Source: Prevotella sp.
GTDB lineage: Bacteria; Bacteroidota; Bacteroidia; Bacteroidales; Bacteroidaceae
DNA: 53,548 nucleotides
Direction: 5' to 3'
NCBI GenBank assembly: GCA_017458125.1
Contig: JAFTGB010000062.1
Coordinates: forward strand, 1-53,548
Shown here: piece after piece, positions 15,991-25,645 of the stretch
How the letters are laid out: each line of letters starts with the position of its first letter
Numbering within the stretch: the first letter of the stretch is position 1
Notes under the pieces: model-generated
The model's database searches: none
Told to the model about the DNA's origin: nothing
The model's input: the letters and a program-made list of their open reading frames with translations, nothing else
Position numbers and translations under genes: made by a program

Positions 15991-16956
15991 GTGATAGAGA
16001 AGCATATCGTATTAGAGGACATAGACCCCGTGGTATTCTACGGCATTGGTAATCAGCACCTCCAGATGCTGCGGGCACTGTACCCGAAACTGCGCATCGT
16101 GGCGCGCGACAACGTCATCCGAATACTCGGCGACGAGGAACAGATGGCAGCCTTCGAGGAGTCTGCCGAGCGCATCAGACAGCATGTGGTGCGATTCAAC
16201 GCACTGAAGGAGGAAGACATACTGGACATCGTAAAAGGCCACCGCACGAAGGACGAGGTGCCCGAAGGCGTGGTGTGCTACTCCATGTCGGGACGCGCCA
16301 TCAAGGCCCGCTCGGAGAATCAGCAGCGGCTCATCGACACCTATCGTGACAACGACATGGTGTTCGCCGTAGGGCCCGCAGGAACGGGCAAGACCTACCT
16401 CTCGATAGCACTGGCGGTGCGCGCGCTGAAGGAGAAGACGGCCAAGAAAATCATCCTCTCGCGGCCGGCCGTGGAGGCCGGCGAGAAGTTAGGTTTCCTG
16501 CCGGGCGACATGAAGGACAAGATAGACCCCTACCTGCAGCCGCTGTACGACGCTTTGGAGGACATGCTGCCGCAGGTGAAGCTGCAGGAGATGATGGAGC
16601 ACCACATCATTCAGATAGCCCCGCTGGCCTTCATGCGCGGACGCACGTTGTCGGACGCTGTGGTCATCTTAGACGAGGCCCAGAACACCACACCGCAGCA
16701 GATCCGCATGTTCCTCACCCGCATGGGATGGAACACGAAGATGATCATCACGGGCGACATGACGCAGATAGACCTGCCGCGCTCGCAGAAGAGCGGACTC
16801 GTAGAGGCACTGGAGATTCTCAGTGGCATCGAGGGCATCGGCGTTGTGGAGCTCAATCGCAAGGACATCGTGCGTCACAAGCTGGTGACCCGCATCGTCA
16901 ACGCCTACGAACGGTTTGACAAGAGCGGCAGTCAATCGAAAATCGAAAATCAGTAA
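15991..16956 (+). CDS. phoH: PhoH-family ATPase
   Basis: A cytosolic P-loop ATPase of 321 residues from a GTG start, preceded by the purine-rich AGGAAAG at 15980-15986. Walker A is GPAGTGKTYL, Walker B is VVILDEAQN, and TGDMTQIDLP is the family signature. PhoH proteins have a helicase-like core and roles in RNA metabolism and phosphate stress are proposed, not proven. The last codons run into period-7 repeats that contain the stop. purC follows after 15 bases. Confidence 0.92.
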   Translation: MIEKHIVLEDIDPVVFYGIGNQHLQMLRALYPKLRIVARDNVIRILGDEEQMAAFEESAERIRQHVVRFNALKEEDILDIVKGHRTKDEVPEGVVCYSMSGRAIKARSENQQRLIDTYRDNDMVFAVGPAGTGKTYLSIALAVRALKEKTAKKIILSRPAVEAGEKLGFLPGDMKDKIDPYLQPLYDALEDMLPQVKLQEMMEHHIIQIAPLAFMRGRTLSDAVVILDEAQNTTPQQIRMFLTRMGWNTKMIITGDMTQIDLPRSQKSGLVEALEILSGIEGIGVVELNRKDIVRHKLVTRIVNAYERFDKSGSQSKIENQ

Positions 16957-16967
16957 ATCGAAAATAA
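16934..16967. repeat. Period-7 repeats over the phoH stop codon
   Basis: AATCGAA, AATCGAA, AATCAGT and then AAATCGA form an imperfect heptamer run spanning the end of phoH and the gap to purC. The stop codon is at 16954-16956. Confidence 0.7.
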
Positions 16968-16971
16968 AAAG

Positions 16972-17919
16972 ATGAAAGCTTTAACAAACACTAATTTCAA
17001 CTTCAAGAATCAAAAAAATGTGTACCATGGTAAGGTGCGCGATGTGTATAACATCAACGACGACCTGATGGTGATGGTGGCCACTGACCGCATATCGGCC
17101 TTTGACGTCATCCTGCCCAAGGGCATACCCTACAAGGGACAGGTGCTGAACCAGATTGCCGCCAAGTTCCTCGACGCCACCACCGACATCTGCCCCAACT
17201 GGAAACTGGCAACGCCAGACCCCATGGTGACCGTGGGCTTGAAGTGTGAGGGCTTCCGTGTGGAGATGATTATCCGCTCTATCCTCACCGGCTCGGCATG
17301 GCGCGAGTATAAGAACGGTTGCCGCGAGCTGTGCGGCGTCAAGCTGCCTGACGGCATGAAGGAGAACGAGCGTTTCCCCGAACCCATCATCACGCCCACC
17401 ACGAAGGCCGACGAGGGGCACGACATGAACATCTCGAAGGAGGAGATTATAGCACAGGGACTTGTCTCGGCCGAAGACTACGCCGTCATGGAGGACTATA
17501 CACGCAAGATTTTTGCCCGCGGACAGATGATAGCCGAGAAGCGCGGACTCATCCTCGTCGACACCAAGTACGAGTTCGGCAAGCGTGACGGCAAAGTCTA
17601 CCTCATTGACGAGATACACACCCCCGACTCGTCGCGCTACTTCTATGCCGACGGCTACGAGGAGAAGCTGGCCAAGGGCGAGCCCCAGCGACAGCTCTCG
17701 AAGGAGTTTGTGCGCCAGTGGCTCATCGAGCATGACTTCATGAACGAGCCCGGCCAGCAGATGCCCGACATCACCGACGAATACGCTCAAAGCGTCTCTG
17801 ACCGCTACATCGAGCTCTTCGAGCACATCACCGGCGAACGCTTCGAGAAAGCCTCCGACACCGAGGACCTCGCCGCCCGCATAGAAAAGAACGTCAGTGA
17901 CTGGCTCGCCACCCGCTAA
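16972..17919 (+). CDS. purC: Phosphoribosylaminoimidazole-succinocarboxamide synthase
   Basis: The SAICAR synthase of purine synthesis joins aspartate to CAIR with ATP. The N-terminal [20 protein letters not shown] and SAFD form the ATP grasp-like lobe. [26 protein letters not shown] and [11 protein letters not shown] are substrate-site signatures. The length of 315 residues fits the longer Bacteroidetes/yeast-like form. It is cotranscribed after phoH and followed by menG after 14 bases. Confidence 0.95.
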   Translation: MKALTNTNFNFKNQKNVYHGKVRDVYNINDDLMVMVATDRISAFDVILPKGIPYKGQVLNQIAAKFLDATTDICPNWKLATPDPMVTVGLKCEGFRVEMIIRSILTGSAWREYKNGCRELCGVKLPDGMKENERFPEPIITPTTKADEGHDMNISKEEIIAQGLVSAEDYAVMEDYTRKIFARGQMIAEKRGLILVDTKYEFGKRDGKVYLIDEIHTPDSSRYFYADGYEEKLAKGEPQRQLSKEFVRQWLIEHDFMNEPGQQMPDITDEYAQSVSDRYIELFEHITGERFEKASDTEDLAARIEKNVSDWLATR

Positions 17920-17933
17920 CGCTCAACAAAAAA

Positions 17934-18671
17934 ATGTATCAGCAAGAGACGATAACCCCCTACAGCCCCAACACGGCAGACAAGGCCCGGCAGGTGGAGA
18001 CGATGTTCGACAACATCGCCCCCACCTACGACCGCCTGAACCATCGGCTCTCCTGGAACATTGACCGCTACTGGCGCCGCAAGGCCATTGACCGTCTGGT
18101 GCCGCACCGCCCCAAGACCATCCTCGACATCGCCACCGGCACGGGCGACTTTGCCATCCAGGCCGCACAGGCGATGCCCGGGGTTACCGTTACCGGAGCC
18201 GACATCAGCGAGGGCATGATGAAAATCGGAGCCCAGAAGGTGGAGCAGGCAGGACTCAGCCAGCAGGTGCACTTCCAGCGCGAGGACTGCATGCAGCTAT
18301 CCTTCGCCGACGACACCTTTGACGCCGTCACCGCAGCCTTCGGCATACGAAACTTCGCCAACCTCGACCGCGGACTCAGCGAGATGTGCCGCGTACTCAA
18401 GCCAGGAGGGCGGCTCGTCATCGTGGAGCTCACCACCCCCGTGCGGTTCCCCATGCGGCAGCTGTTCCACGTCTACTCACACACCGTGCTGCCCCTGTAC
18501 GGGCGGCTCATCTCGCACGACACCAGCGCCTATTCCTACCTGACGCGCACCATCGAAGCCTTTCCGCAGGGTGAGCGCATGATGGACATACTCCAGAAAG
18601 CAGGATTTGCAGAGGCAAACTTCCAACGGCTAACTTTCGGCATCTGCACACTATATTACTCAACCAAATAA
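17934..18671 (+). CDS. ubiE: Demethylmenaquinone methyltransferase
   Basis: A 245-residue SAM-dependent class I methyltransferase that makes menaquinone from demethylmenaquinone (MenG/UbiE). Signatures: [13 protein letters not shown] near the N-terminus, SAM motif [10 protein letters not shown], and [13 protein letters not shown]. In an anaerobic menaquinone-using Bacteroidales the menG role applies. It lies between purC and aroE, with 13 bases to the next gene. Confidence 0.93.
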   Translation: MYQQETITPYSPNTADKARQVETMFDNIAPTYDRLNHRLSWNIDRYWRRKAIDRLVPHRPKTILDIATGTGDFAIQAAQAMPGVTVTGADISEGMMKIGAQKVEQAGLSQQVHFQREDCMQLSFADDTFDAVTAAFGIRNFANLDRGLSEMCRVLKPGGRLVIVELTTPVRFPMRQLFHVYSHTVLPLYGRLISHDTSAYSYLTRTIEAFPQGERMMDILQKAGFAEANFQRLTFGICTLYYSTK

Positions 18672-18684
18672 AAAAGATAGTATT

Positions 18685-19431
18685 ATGGAAAAGTACGGAT
18701 TAATAGGCTTCCCGCTCGGGCACTCGTTCTCCATCAGCTACTTCAACCAGAAGTTCCAGGACGAGAACATCGACGCCGTTTACGAGAATTTCGAGATTCC
18801 CACCATCGACATCCTGCCCGAAGTGCTGAGTTCCAACCCGGAACTGAAAGGACTTAATGTCACCATCCCCTACAAGGAGAAAGTGCTGCCCTTCCTTGAC
18901 AACATCTCCCCGGAGGCACGCGCCATAGGAGCCGTCAACGTCATACGTGTCCTGCACGAGGGCAAGAACATCAAGCTGAAAGGCTACAACTCCGATGTCA
19001 TCGGCTTCACCAAGAGCATTGAACCCATGATAGACCTGAAGCACCACCGCAAGGCACTCATCCTGGGCACCGGAGGAGCATCGAAAGCCGTCGACTACGG
19101 TTTGCGCAACCTGGGCCTGGAGACCATCTTCGTCAGCCGCTACGAGAAACAGGGCACCATACAATACCGCCAGATAACAGCCGACGTCGTCAAGGAATAC
19201 AACGTCATCGTCAACTGCACACCCGTGGGCATGTACCCCAACACTGAGCAATGCCCGCCACTGCCCTACGAGGCCATGGACTCGCGAACCATACTCTACG
19301 ACCTCATCTACAACCCTGACGAGACGCTGTTCATGAAGCGCGGAGCAGAGTACGGCGCACAGACGAAGAACGGATTAGAGATGCTGCTCCTGCAGGCCTT
19401 TGCCTCCTGGGAGTTCTGGCACGAGAAATAA
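18685..19431 (+). CDS. aroE: Shikimate dehydrogenase
   Basis: NADPH-dependent reduction of 3-dehydroshikimate in aromatic amino acid synthesis. LIGFPLGHSFS binds shikimate at the N-terminus, NVTIPYKE carries the catalytic Lys, GAVNVI and the Rossmann LGTGGASKA follow, and NCTPVGM and GLEMLLLQA close the protein. 248 residues, the usual short form. Confidence 0.94.
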   Translation: MEKYGLIGFPLGHSFSISYFNQKFQDENIDAVYENFEIPTIDILPEVLSSNPELKGLNVTIPYKEKVLPFLDNISPEARAIGAVNVIRVLHEGKNIKLKGYNSDVIGFTKSIEPMIDLKHHRKALILGTGGASKAVDYGLRNLGLETIFVSRYEKQGTIQYRQITADVVKEYNVIVNCTPVGMYPNTEQCPPLPYEAMDSRTILYDLIYNPDETLFMKRGAEYGAQTKNGLEMLLLQAFASWEFWHEK

Positions 19432-19442
19432 CGCTCAAACCG

Positions 19443-20585
19443 ATGAACACCTACACCGACAACATCAATCAGCTGACACTCCAGTACAATGACGCCATCA
19501 GGGCACTGGAGGACGCCTATAACTTGGAGAGCACCCAGAGCTATGCCAGGAACCTCACCTCGTCACACCTCAAGCGACAATACTCCAAACAGTACGAGGC
19601 TCTGGTGCGCGAATATGCCGGAAAACGCCAGCAGCTGACCAATGCCTACAAACAAGCCCATCCGCAGTGGGCACGGCGTCGCAGCATATGGGGCAAGGTG
19701 TTCGTCCTCGGCGTCATAGCCATGATGATGTGTTGCGGAGCTACCCTTTCTGCCGTCGACGACAATAGTGCCAGCACGCTCTACGGAGACACGGAAGCAG
19801 CATCCGGCGGAACGGCCACCGAAACCTACTGGAACGCTGACAACATACCCATACCCTACCTGCAAGACGCTACCCAATACGTGTCGAACCCTGACAGTGT
19901 GCTGACACAAGGAGCCGTAAACCGCATGAACGCCACGCTGAAACGCCTTGAGACAGAGCTTGATGTGCAATCGGTGGTCATCGTCGTAAACCATATAGAG
20001 AATGACGACCCTTTCCGCATGGCTCAGGACGTCGGCAACAAGTACGGCGTTGGGCGCAATGACCGCGGGCTCGTCGTCGTGGTAGGCTATCAAGACCACA
20101 GCATCAACATGTCACCGGGACGCGCCTTAGAGGCTGACCTCACCGACGCCGAGTGTCACCGGCTCGAACAGCTCTATGTCGTGCCCGCCATGCGTGCCGA
20201 GATGCCCGACAGCGGCATGATATATCTGGCAGAGGCCGTACTCTCTACACTGCAGCAGAAGGAGCTGCCGCAGATGTCAGCCCTCACCAGTGCTCAAGAC
20301 GAGGCTGACGACGAGGCGGCAACACGCATGGGACTCTTCTTCATGCTGTTCATAGCATGGTGCGTCTTCTACCTCTTCCTGAACCGCAAATACCAGTGGC
20401 TCGGACTTGTTGGCGGAGCAGCACTGCTGCCCAACCCGTTCTATGAGAGCACAGGCGGAGGCATCTACATAGGAGGTGGCGGCGGTGGCTTCGGCAGAGG
20501 CGGTGGCTTCGGTGGTGGAGGTTTCAGCGGTGGCTCATTTGGAGGAGGGTCTTTCGGCGGAGGCGGTGCCACTTCGAGGTGGTAG
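19443..20585 (+). CDS. TPM-domain membrane protein (YgcG-like)
   Basis: A 380-residue protein. The N-terminal 75 residues are helical and charged, followed by a membrane segment (VFVLGVIAMMMCCGATLSAV). The TPM/YgcG domain covers about 135-260 (VSNPDSVLTQGAVNRMN, VGRNDRGLVVVVGYQD). A second membrane helix (LFFMLFIAWCVFYLFL) follows, and the C-terminus is a glycine-rich tail of GGGFGRGGGF type. It is paired with lemA, as is common for this family; a role in envelope or photosystem-like quality control is known only by analogy. Confidence 0.87.
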   Translation: MNTYTDNINQLTLQYNDAIRALEDAYNLESTQSYARNLTSSHLKRQYSKQYEALVREYAGKRQQLTNAYKQAHPQWARRRSIWGKVFVLGVIAMMMCCGATLSAVDDNSASTLYGDTEAASGGTATETYWNADNIPIPYLQDATQYVSNPDSVLTQGAVNRMNATLKRLETELDVQSVVIVVNHIENDDPFRMAQDVGNKYGVGRNDRGLVVVVGYQDHSINMSPGRALEADLTDAECHRLEQLYVVPAMRAEMPDSGMIYLAEAVLSTLQQKELPQMSALTSAQDEADDEAATRMGLFFMLFIAWCVFYLFLNRKYQWLGLVGGAALLPNPFYESTGGGIYIGGGGGGFGRGGGFGGGGFSGGSFGGGSFGGGGATSRW

Positions 20586-20640
20586 CCTCTGAGTTGCGAG
20601 AATAAAAGAAATAAAGTATAAATAAAAAATAATAGCTATT

Positions 20641-21228
20641 ATGAAACTCAGTAAATCACTTATCGCAATTATCGCAGCTGTCGTCATCATCGGCGGATGG
20701 GCTGCAAGTGCCTACAACTCCATGGTCGGCGAACAGGAGAAAGCCACCACAGCACTGGCTAACGTGCAGTCAGCCTATCAGCGCCGTGCTGATCTCATCC
20801 CTAATCTGGTAGAAACCGTCAAAGGCTATGCCGCCCACGAGAAGCAGACACTGGAAGACGTAGTGGCAGCACGCTCCAAGGCCACACAAGTGACACTCGA
20901 CCCCGAGAACATGACCCCCGAGAAGCTGAAGGAGTTCCAGCAGGCTCAAGGCGAACTCGGCTCTGCACTCGGAAGACTGATAGCCATTCAGGAGAACTAC
21001 CCCGACCTGAAAGCCAACGAGAACTTCCGTGACTTGCAGGTACAACTGGAGGGCACGGAGAACCGCATCAACGAGGCCCGCAACAGTTATAACAAGGTGG
21101 TGCAGCAGTACAATGTGGTCATACGCTCGTTCCCCAAGAACATCCTTGCCGGCATGTTCGGCTTTGCTAAAATGGACAAGTTCGAGGCTGAGGCCGGTGC
21201 CGAGAAAGCCCCTCAGGTAAAATTCTGA
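20641..21228 (+). CDS. lemA: LemA family protein
   Basis: A 195-residue protein with one N-terminal membrane helix (LIAIIAAVVIIGGWAAS), then a long helical bundle with the LemA signatures YNSMV, RRADLIPNLVETVKGYA, NYPDLKANENF and RNSYN. The C-terminus FPKNILAGMFGF is typical. Function unknown; the pairing with the TPM protein suggests a joint envelope role. Confidence 0.93.
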   Translation: MKLSKSLIAIIAAVVIIGGWAASAYNSMVGEQEKATTALANVQSAYQRRADLIPNLVETVKGYAAHEKQTLEDVVAARSKATQVTLDPENMTPEKLKEFQQAQGELGSALGRLIAIQENYPDLKANENFRDLQVQLEGTENRINEARNSYNKVVQQYNVVIRSFPKNILAGMFGFAKMDKFEAEAGAEKAPQVKF

Positions 21229-21271
21229 GCAAGCAATGAAGCTAATGAATGATTTACCAAGGATTGACGAA

Positions 21272-22171
21272 ATGAAAAACAAACTGTTACTGCTGGGATT
21301 AATGCTCTGTATAGCAGCCTTCACCTCATGCAAAGACGAAGAGGCCATGGGACGTGCTGTAAAAGGCGTCTGGGAGGGCGACATGGGCATTACCCGCACA
21401 CTTCGCGGCAAGACCATCAAGCCCACCCGCACCGTATTACAATTCAACCAGGAAAGAAACACGTCAACCGTGGGCAGCGGCATCATGATAGAATATTACA
21501 ACCTGCCAGGTTTAGAGGCGGTCTATAGCCATATCACATGGAACACATGGACACGCAAAAACGGCAACGTGGGCTTTGAGTTCAAAGTCGACGACGTTGC
21601 CGATGAAAAGTATGTGTTCTACGATGACTGGTCAATGACTGACGAGAGGTTCACTGGCAAGTACCCCGACAAGAACGGCAAAGACGTCAGCGTCAGTTTG
21701 AAGCGTATCCAGACAATGCCTGACGTGAGCAAAGTCAAGGTATGGGGATTCTTCGACAAAATGGACACCTGGTATCCCGTGGCCTACGAGGGCACTGTCA
21801 ACATACAGCGCGAATACCAAAGCAAGAGCTACTCGCCGACAAAGGTCACCATCGTCTTCGACATCGACCCGGTATACAACGAAACCAACCACAGCTCCGA
21901 GGGCTATATCATAGAGCATTACAGCGATGCACCCTTCGGCAGCTATCTGGCCGACAAGGTGGAATTCTGGGGCTTGTACTCGGGCGATCTGAGTTTCAGA
22001 ACCAGCGACAACACTGAATACCGTTTCTACAACACCAAGGTGAGCGAACAGCAGCTGACTGGCGAATATATCATTTCCGTCAGCAGCACTCAGGCGACCA
22101 CCTTCAAGCGTACTACCGTTCCCGATGTCAGTTTCATACAGCAGTGGGGCATTACAAGCAGAATCAGATAA
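21272..22171 (+). CDS. Putative lipoprotein, family not recognised
   Basis: The start at ATG 21272 is chosen because it places a lipoprotein signal (MKNKLLLLGLMLCIAAFTSC) at the very N-terminus; upstream in-frame ATGs would bury it. About 299 residues, mature part after Cys of two similar beta-rich halves: VWEGDMGITRT and VWGFFDKMDTWY may start them, each followed by a strand-rich lipocalin-like stretch. The similarity of halves is by eye. It lies between lemA and purM in the same direction. Confidence 0.7.
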   Translation: MKNKLLLLGLMLCIAAFTSCKDEEAMGRAVKGVWEGDMGITRTLRGKTIKPTRTVLQFNQERNTSTVGSGIMIEYYNLPGLEAVYSHITWNTWTRKNGNVGFEFKVDDVADEKYVFYDDWSMTDERFTGKYPDKNGKDVSVSLKRIQTMPDVSKVKVWGFFDKMDTWYPVAYEGTVNIQREYQSKSYSPTKVTIVFDIDPVYNETNHSSEGYIIEHYSDAPFGSYLADKVEFWGLYSGDLSFRTSDNTEYRFYNTKVSEQQLTGEYIISVSSTQATTFKRTTVPDVSFIQQWGITSRIR

Positions 22172-22180
22172 ATTACCGAT

Positions 22181-23368
22181 ATGAACAACCGCTATATGCA
22201 GCGCGGCGTGAGTGCAGCCAAAGAGGACGTACATGCCGCCATCAAGAACATAGACAAAGGTATCTTCCCGCAGGCCTTCTGCAAGATCATCCCCGACATT
22301 CTGGGCGGCGACCCCGAGTATTGCAACATCATGCATGCCGACGGGGCAGGCACCAAGTCGAGCCTCGCCTACATGTACTGGAAGGAAACGGGCGACCTCT
22401 CCGTATGGAAAGGCATTGCCCAGGATGCCATCGTGATGAACACCGACGACCTGCTCTGCGTGGGTGCCGTAGACAATATCCTCGTCAGCAGCACCATCGG
22501 GCGCAACAAGATGCTCGTCCCCGGTGAGGTCATCTCGGCCATCATCAACGGTACGGACGAACTGCTTGCCGAACTGCGCGACATGGGCATCGGCATCTAC
22601 CCGACAGGCGGCGAGACGGCTGATGTGGGCGATCTCGTGCGCACCATCATCGTCGACTCCACCGTCACCTGCCGCATGAAGCGTGCGGACGTGATAGACA
22701 ATGCCAACATCCGTCCGGGCGATGTCATCGTAGGACTCTCCTCAACAGGGCAGGCCACCTATGAGCACCGCTACAACGGCGGTATGGGCAGCAATGGTCT
22801 CACCTCAGCCCGCCACGATGTCTTCGCGAAGTATCTCGCCGAGCGCTACCCCGAGAGCTATGACCACGCCGTCCCCTCCGACCTCGTCTACAGCGGCAAG
22901 TACATGCTGACCGACTCCGTCCCGTACACTGAGGCACTGCCTCAGTCCTCCCTCCTTCCCGACATGGGTCAGCTGGTGCTCTCCCCCACCCGCACCTATG
23001 CTCCCGTCATCAAGCGCCTGCTTGACGAGTTGCGACCCGAGATTCACGGCATGGTACACTGCACGGGTGGCGCACAGACAAAGGTGCTGCACTTCGTGAA
23101 TGACAACTGCCGTGTTGTCAAGGACAACATGTTCCCCGTACCTCCGCTGTTCCAAGCCATCCACGACTGCTCAGGCACTGACTGGAAGGAGATGTACCAG
23201 GTGTTCAACATGGGGCACCGCATGGAGATCTACGTCCGCCCGGAGGTGGCCGAGCAGGTGATTGCCATCTCGAAGTCGTTCAACATCGATGCCCAGGTGG
23301 TAGGCCGCATCGAGGAGGGCGCTCGTTCGCTCACCATCCACAGCGAGTACGGCACGTTTGATTACTAA
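22181..23368 (+). CDS. purM: Phosphoribosylformylglycinamidine cyclo-ligase (AIR synthase)
   Basis: PurM-fold ATPase, 395 residues, the divergent longer Bacteroidetes form. Visible are the metal/ATP site HADGAGTKSSLAY, MNTDDLLCVGA, PTGGETADVGD, GDVIVGLSSTGQATYEHRYNGG in two parts, and HCTGGAQTK. It makes aminoimidazole ribotide in purine synthesis. It follows the lipoprotein gene by 9 bases and prfA follows closely. Confidence 0.9.
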   Translation: MNNRYMQRGVSAAKEDVHAAIKNIDKGIFPQAFCKIIPDILGGDPEYCNIMHADGAGTKSSLAYMYWKETGDLSVWKGIAQDAIVMNTDDLLCVGAVDNILVSSTIGRNKMLVPGEVISAIINGTDELLAELRDMGIGIYPTGGETADVGDLVRTIIVDSTVTCRMKRADVIDNANIRPGDVIVGLSSTGQATYEHRYNGGMGSNGLTSARHDVFAKYLAERYPESYDHAVPSDLVYSGKYMLTDSVPYTEALPQSSLLPDMGQLVLSPTRTYAPVIKRLLDELRPEIHGMVHCTGGAQTKVLHFVNDNCRVVKDNMFPVPPLFQAIHDCSGTDWKEMYQVFNMGHRMEIYVRPEVAEQVIAISKSFNIDAQVVGRIEEGARSLTIHSEYGTFDY

Positions 23369-23411
23369 TGTACAGTATGTTGCGATTCTATCGCAACAAT
23401 CACAACAAAGA

Positions 23412-24521
23412 ATGGAAAATAACAGCATACTACAAAAGCTCGACGGCCTGGAGGCTCGCTTCGAGGAGGTGTCGACCCTGATTACCGACCCCGAGGTGAT
23501 AGCCGACCAGCAGCGTTTCGTCAAGCTGACCAAGGAATACAAAGACCTGGGCGACATTATGGATGCCCGCAAGCGATACATCGCCTGTCTGAACAGCATC
23601 AAGGAGGCTAAGGACATCCTGGCCAACGAGGACGATGCCGAGATGAAGGAGATGGCACGCGAGGAACTCTCGGAGAACGAGGCCCTGCAGCCGAAGTTGG
23701 AAGAGGAAATCAAAATAGCCCTCATACCGAAGGACCCCGAGGACGCCAAGAACGTACAGATGGAGATTCGTGCCGGTACGGGTGGCGACGAGGCTTGCCT
23801 CTTTGCCGGTGATTTGTTCAAGATGTACAAGAGCTACTGCGACTCGAAGGGCTGGCAGCTCTCTATCACCAGCGTTTCGGAAGGTGCCGTTGGCGGATAC
23901 AAAGAGATTGACTTTGCCGTCAGCGGTGCCGATGTATATGGTACGCTGAAGTATGAGAGTGGTGTCCACCGTGTACAGCGTGTGCCGGCTACTGAGACGC
24001 AGGGTCGTATGCACACCTCGGCGGCTACGGTGGCCGTACTGCCAGAGGCGGATAAGTTTGAGGTGCATGTCAACGAGGGTGAAATCAAGTGGGACACGTT
24101 CCGAAGCTCGGGTGCCGGCGGCCAGAATGTGAACAAGGTGGAATCGGGTGTTCGTCTGCGCTATATGTGGAAGAATCCCAACACGGGCGAGACGGAGGAA
24201 ATCCTGATTGAGTGTACCGAGACGCGCGACCAGCCGAAGAACAAGGAGCGCGCCCTCTCGCGCCTCTATACCTTTATATATGATAAGGAGCACCAAAAGT
24301 ATATGGACGACATTGCCTCGCGTCGTAAAAGTCTGGTATCAACGGGCGACCGTTCAGCCAAGATCCGCACCTACAACTTCCCGCAGGGCCGAGTGACCGA
24401 CCATCGCATCGGCTATACCACTCATGACCTGCAGGGATTCCTCGGAGGAGATATCCAACCCATGATTGATGCCTTGACCGTGGCCGAGAATGCAGAACGC
24501 ATGAAGGAGTCAGAACTTTAA
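23412..24521 (+). CDS. prfA: Peptide chain release factor 1
   Basis: Terminates translation at UAA and UAG. The GGQ loop GAGGQNVNK is at about residues 233-241, and the anticodon-like domain is in the middle. The start at ATG 23412 (MENNSILQKLDGLE) gives 370 residues, near the family norm; an upstream in-frame extension overlapping purM is not needed. The C-terminal HRIGYTTHDLQGFLGG is typical. Confidence 0.95.
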   Translation: MENNSILQKLDGLEARFEEVSTLITDPEVIADQQRFVKLTKEYKDLGDIMDARKRYIACLNSIKEAKDILANEDDAEMKEMAREELSENEALQPKLEEEIKIALIPKDPEDAKNVQMEIRAGTGGDEACLFAGDLFKMYKSYCDSKGWQLSITSVSEGAVGGYKEIDFAVSGADVYGTLKYESGVHRVQRVPATETQGRMHTSAATVAVLPEADKFEVHVNEGEIKWDTFRSSGAGGQNVNKVESGVRLRYMWKNPNTGETEEILIECTETRDQPKNKERALSRLYTFIYDKEHQKYMDDIASRRKSLVSTGDRSAKIRTYNFPQGRVTDHRIGYTTHDLQGFLGGDIQPMIDALTVAENAERMKESEL

Positions 24522-24533
24522 ATAAAGCATATT

Positions 24534-24740
24534 ATGGGATTTTGGAAAGAGGTAAAGAAAGAATGGACGTGGAAGAGCATTGTCAGCCAATGGCCTGACT
24601 ACGTGGCTATAATTATTGCTGTCTCCTTCGCCACTGGACATGACTATCCTTTCTGGAAGTGGTCGCTCGTGTGGATTATTGCCTTTTGTCTCTCAAGATT
24701 TATCATTATTTCAATTACTAAACTTATCAAGAAATCATGA
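24534..24740 (+). CDS. Small membrane protein (68 aa)
   Basis: I do not recognise a family. The basic, Trp-rich N-terminus ([14 protein letters not shown]) is followed by two hydrophobic helices ([18 protein letters not shown] and [18 protein letters not shown]) and a basic tail. Its TGA overlaps the ATG of pyrF by ATGA, so it is translated with it. It sits between prfA and pyrF. Confidence 0.75.
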   Translation: MGFWKEVKKEWTWKSIVSQWPDYVAIIIAVSFATGHDYPFWKWSLVWIIAFCLSRFIIISITKLIKKS

Positions 24741-25561
24741 ATCGTCAACAACTGATACAACAAATCCGCGAGAAGCAGTCGTTTCTCTGCGTAGGTCTCG
24801 ATACAGACTTGAAAAAAATTCCGCAGCAGTTGCTGAAAGAAGATGATCCTATCTTCACATTCAACAAGGCTATCATCGACGCAACAGCACCTTACTGCGT
24901 CTCATACAAGCCCAACCTGGCTTTCTACGAGGCCTTCGGCGTGAAAGGTCTTATCTCGTTCGAGAAGACTATCAAATATCTGAAGGAGAACTATCCCCAC
25001 CATTTCATCATTGCCGATGCCAAGCGTGGCGATATTGGCAACACGTCGAAGATGTATGCCAAGACATTCTTTGAGGAATATGACGTCGATGCACTGACCG
25101 TCGCTCCTTACATGGGCGAGGACTCCGTAACTCCCTTCTTAGGCTATGAGGACAAGTGGGTCATCCTGCTGGCACTGACCTCCAACAAGGGCTCACAGGA
25201 CTTCCAACTGACGGAGGACAAAAACGGGGAGCGTCTGTTTGAGAAAGTGCTCAAGCAGAGCCAGCAGTGGGGCACAGAGGAGAACATGATGTATGTGGTA
25301 GGTGCAACTCAAGGCCGTATGTTTGAGGACATCCGCCGTGTGGCTCCCCGCCATTTCCTGCTTGTTCCGGGCGTAGGCGCACAGGGCGGTTCATTAGAGG
25401 AAGTATGCAAGTATGGCATGATTTCTGGTGAGATAGGACTGCTGGTCAACTCGTCACGCGGCATCATCTATGCCTCACAGGGTGAGGACTTTGCCGAGGT
25501 GGCAGGCCAGAAAGCCCAGGAGTTGCAACAGCAGATGGCAAAAATAATGCTTAATGCTTAA
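24737..25561 (+). CDS. pyrF: Orotidine 5'-phosphate decarboxylase
   Basis: Last step of UMP synthesis. The 274-residue protein belongs to the longer group: [23 protein letters not shown], the catalytic [11 protein letters not shown] and [11 protein letters not shown] are all intact. The last codons (KIMLNA) are written in TAATGCT heptamers that include the stop. Confidence 0.95.
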   Translation: MNRQQLIQQIREKQSFLCVGLDTDLKKIPQQLLKEDDPIFTFNKAIIDATAPYCVSYKPNLAFYEAFGVKGLISFEKTIKYLKENYPHHFIIADAKRGDIGNTSKMYAKTFFEEYDVDALTVAPYMGEDSVTPFLGYEDKWVILLALTSNKGSQDFQLTEDKNGERLFEKVLKQSQQWGTEENMMYVVGATQGRMFEDIRRVAPRHFLLVPGVGAQGGSLEEVCKYGMISGEIGLLVNSSRGIIYASQGEDFAEVAGQKAQELQQQMAKIMLNA

Positions 25562-25626
25562 TGCTTAATTCATAATTATTTTGTACCTTTGCACTCAAAA
25601 CAAATAAATAGTAAATAGTAAATCGT
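25545..25626. repeat. Two period-7 repeat tracts flanking the pheS promoter
   Basis: TAATGCT three times at 25545-25565 over the pyrF stop codon, and AAATAGT, AAATAGT, AAATCGT at 25606-25626 in the pheS leader. Confidence 0.85.
25584..25591 (+). promoter_or_regulatory. -7 element of pheS
   Basis: TACCTTTG 54 bases before the pheS ATG. No TTTG at the -33 position; that region is occupied by the heptamer repeat. Confidence 0.65.
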
Positions 25627-25645
25627 CAAATAATAAACAAAAAAG

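Noticed and set aside
20461-20580. Glycine-rich GGC repeats as a separate repeat element
   Set aside because: They are the coding sequence of the normal glycine-rich tail of TPM-domain proteins.
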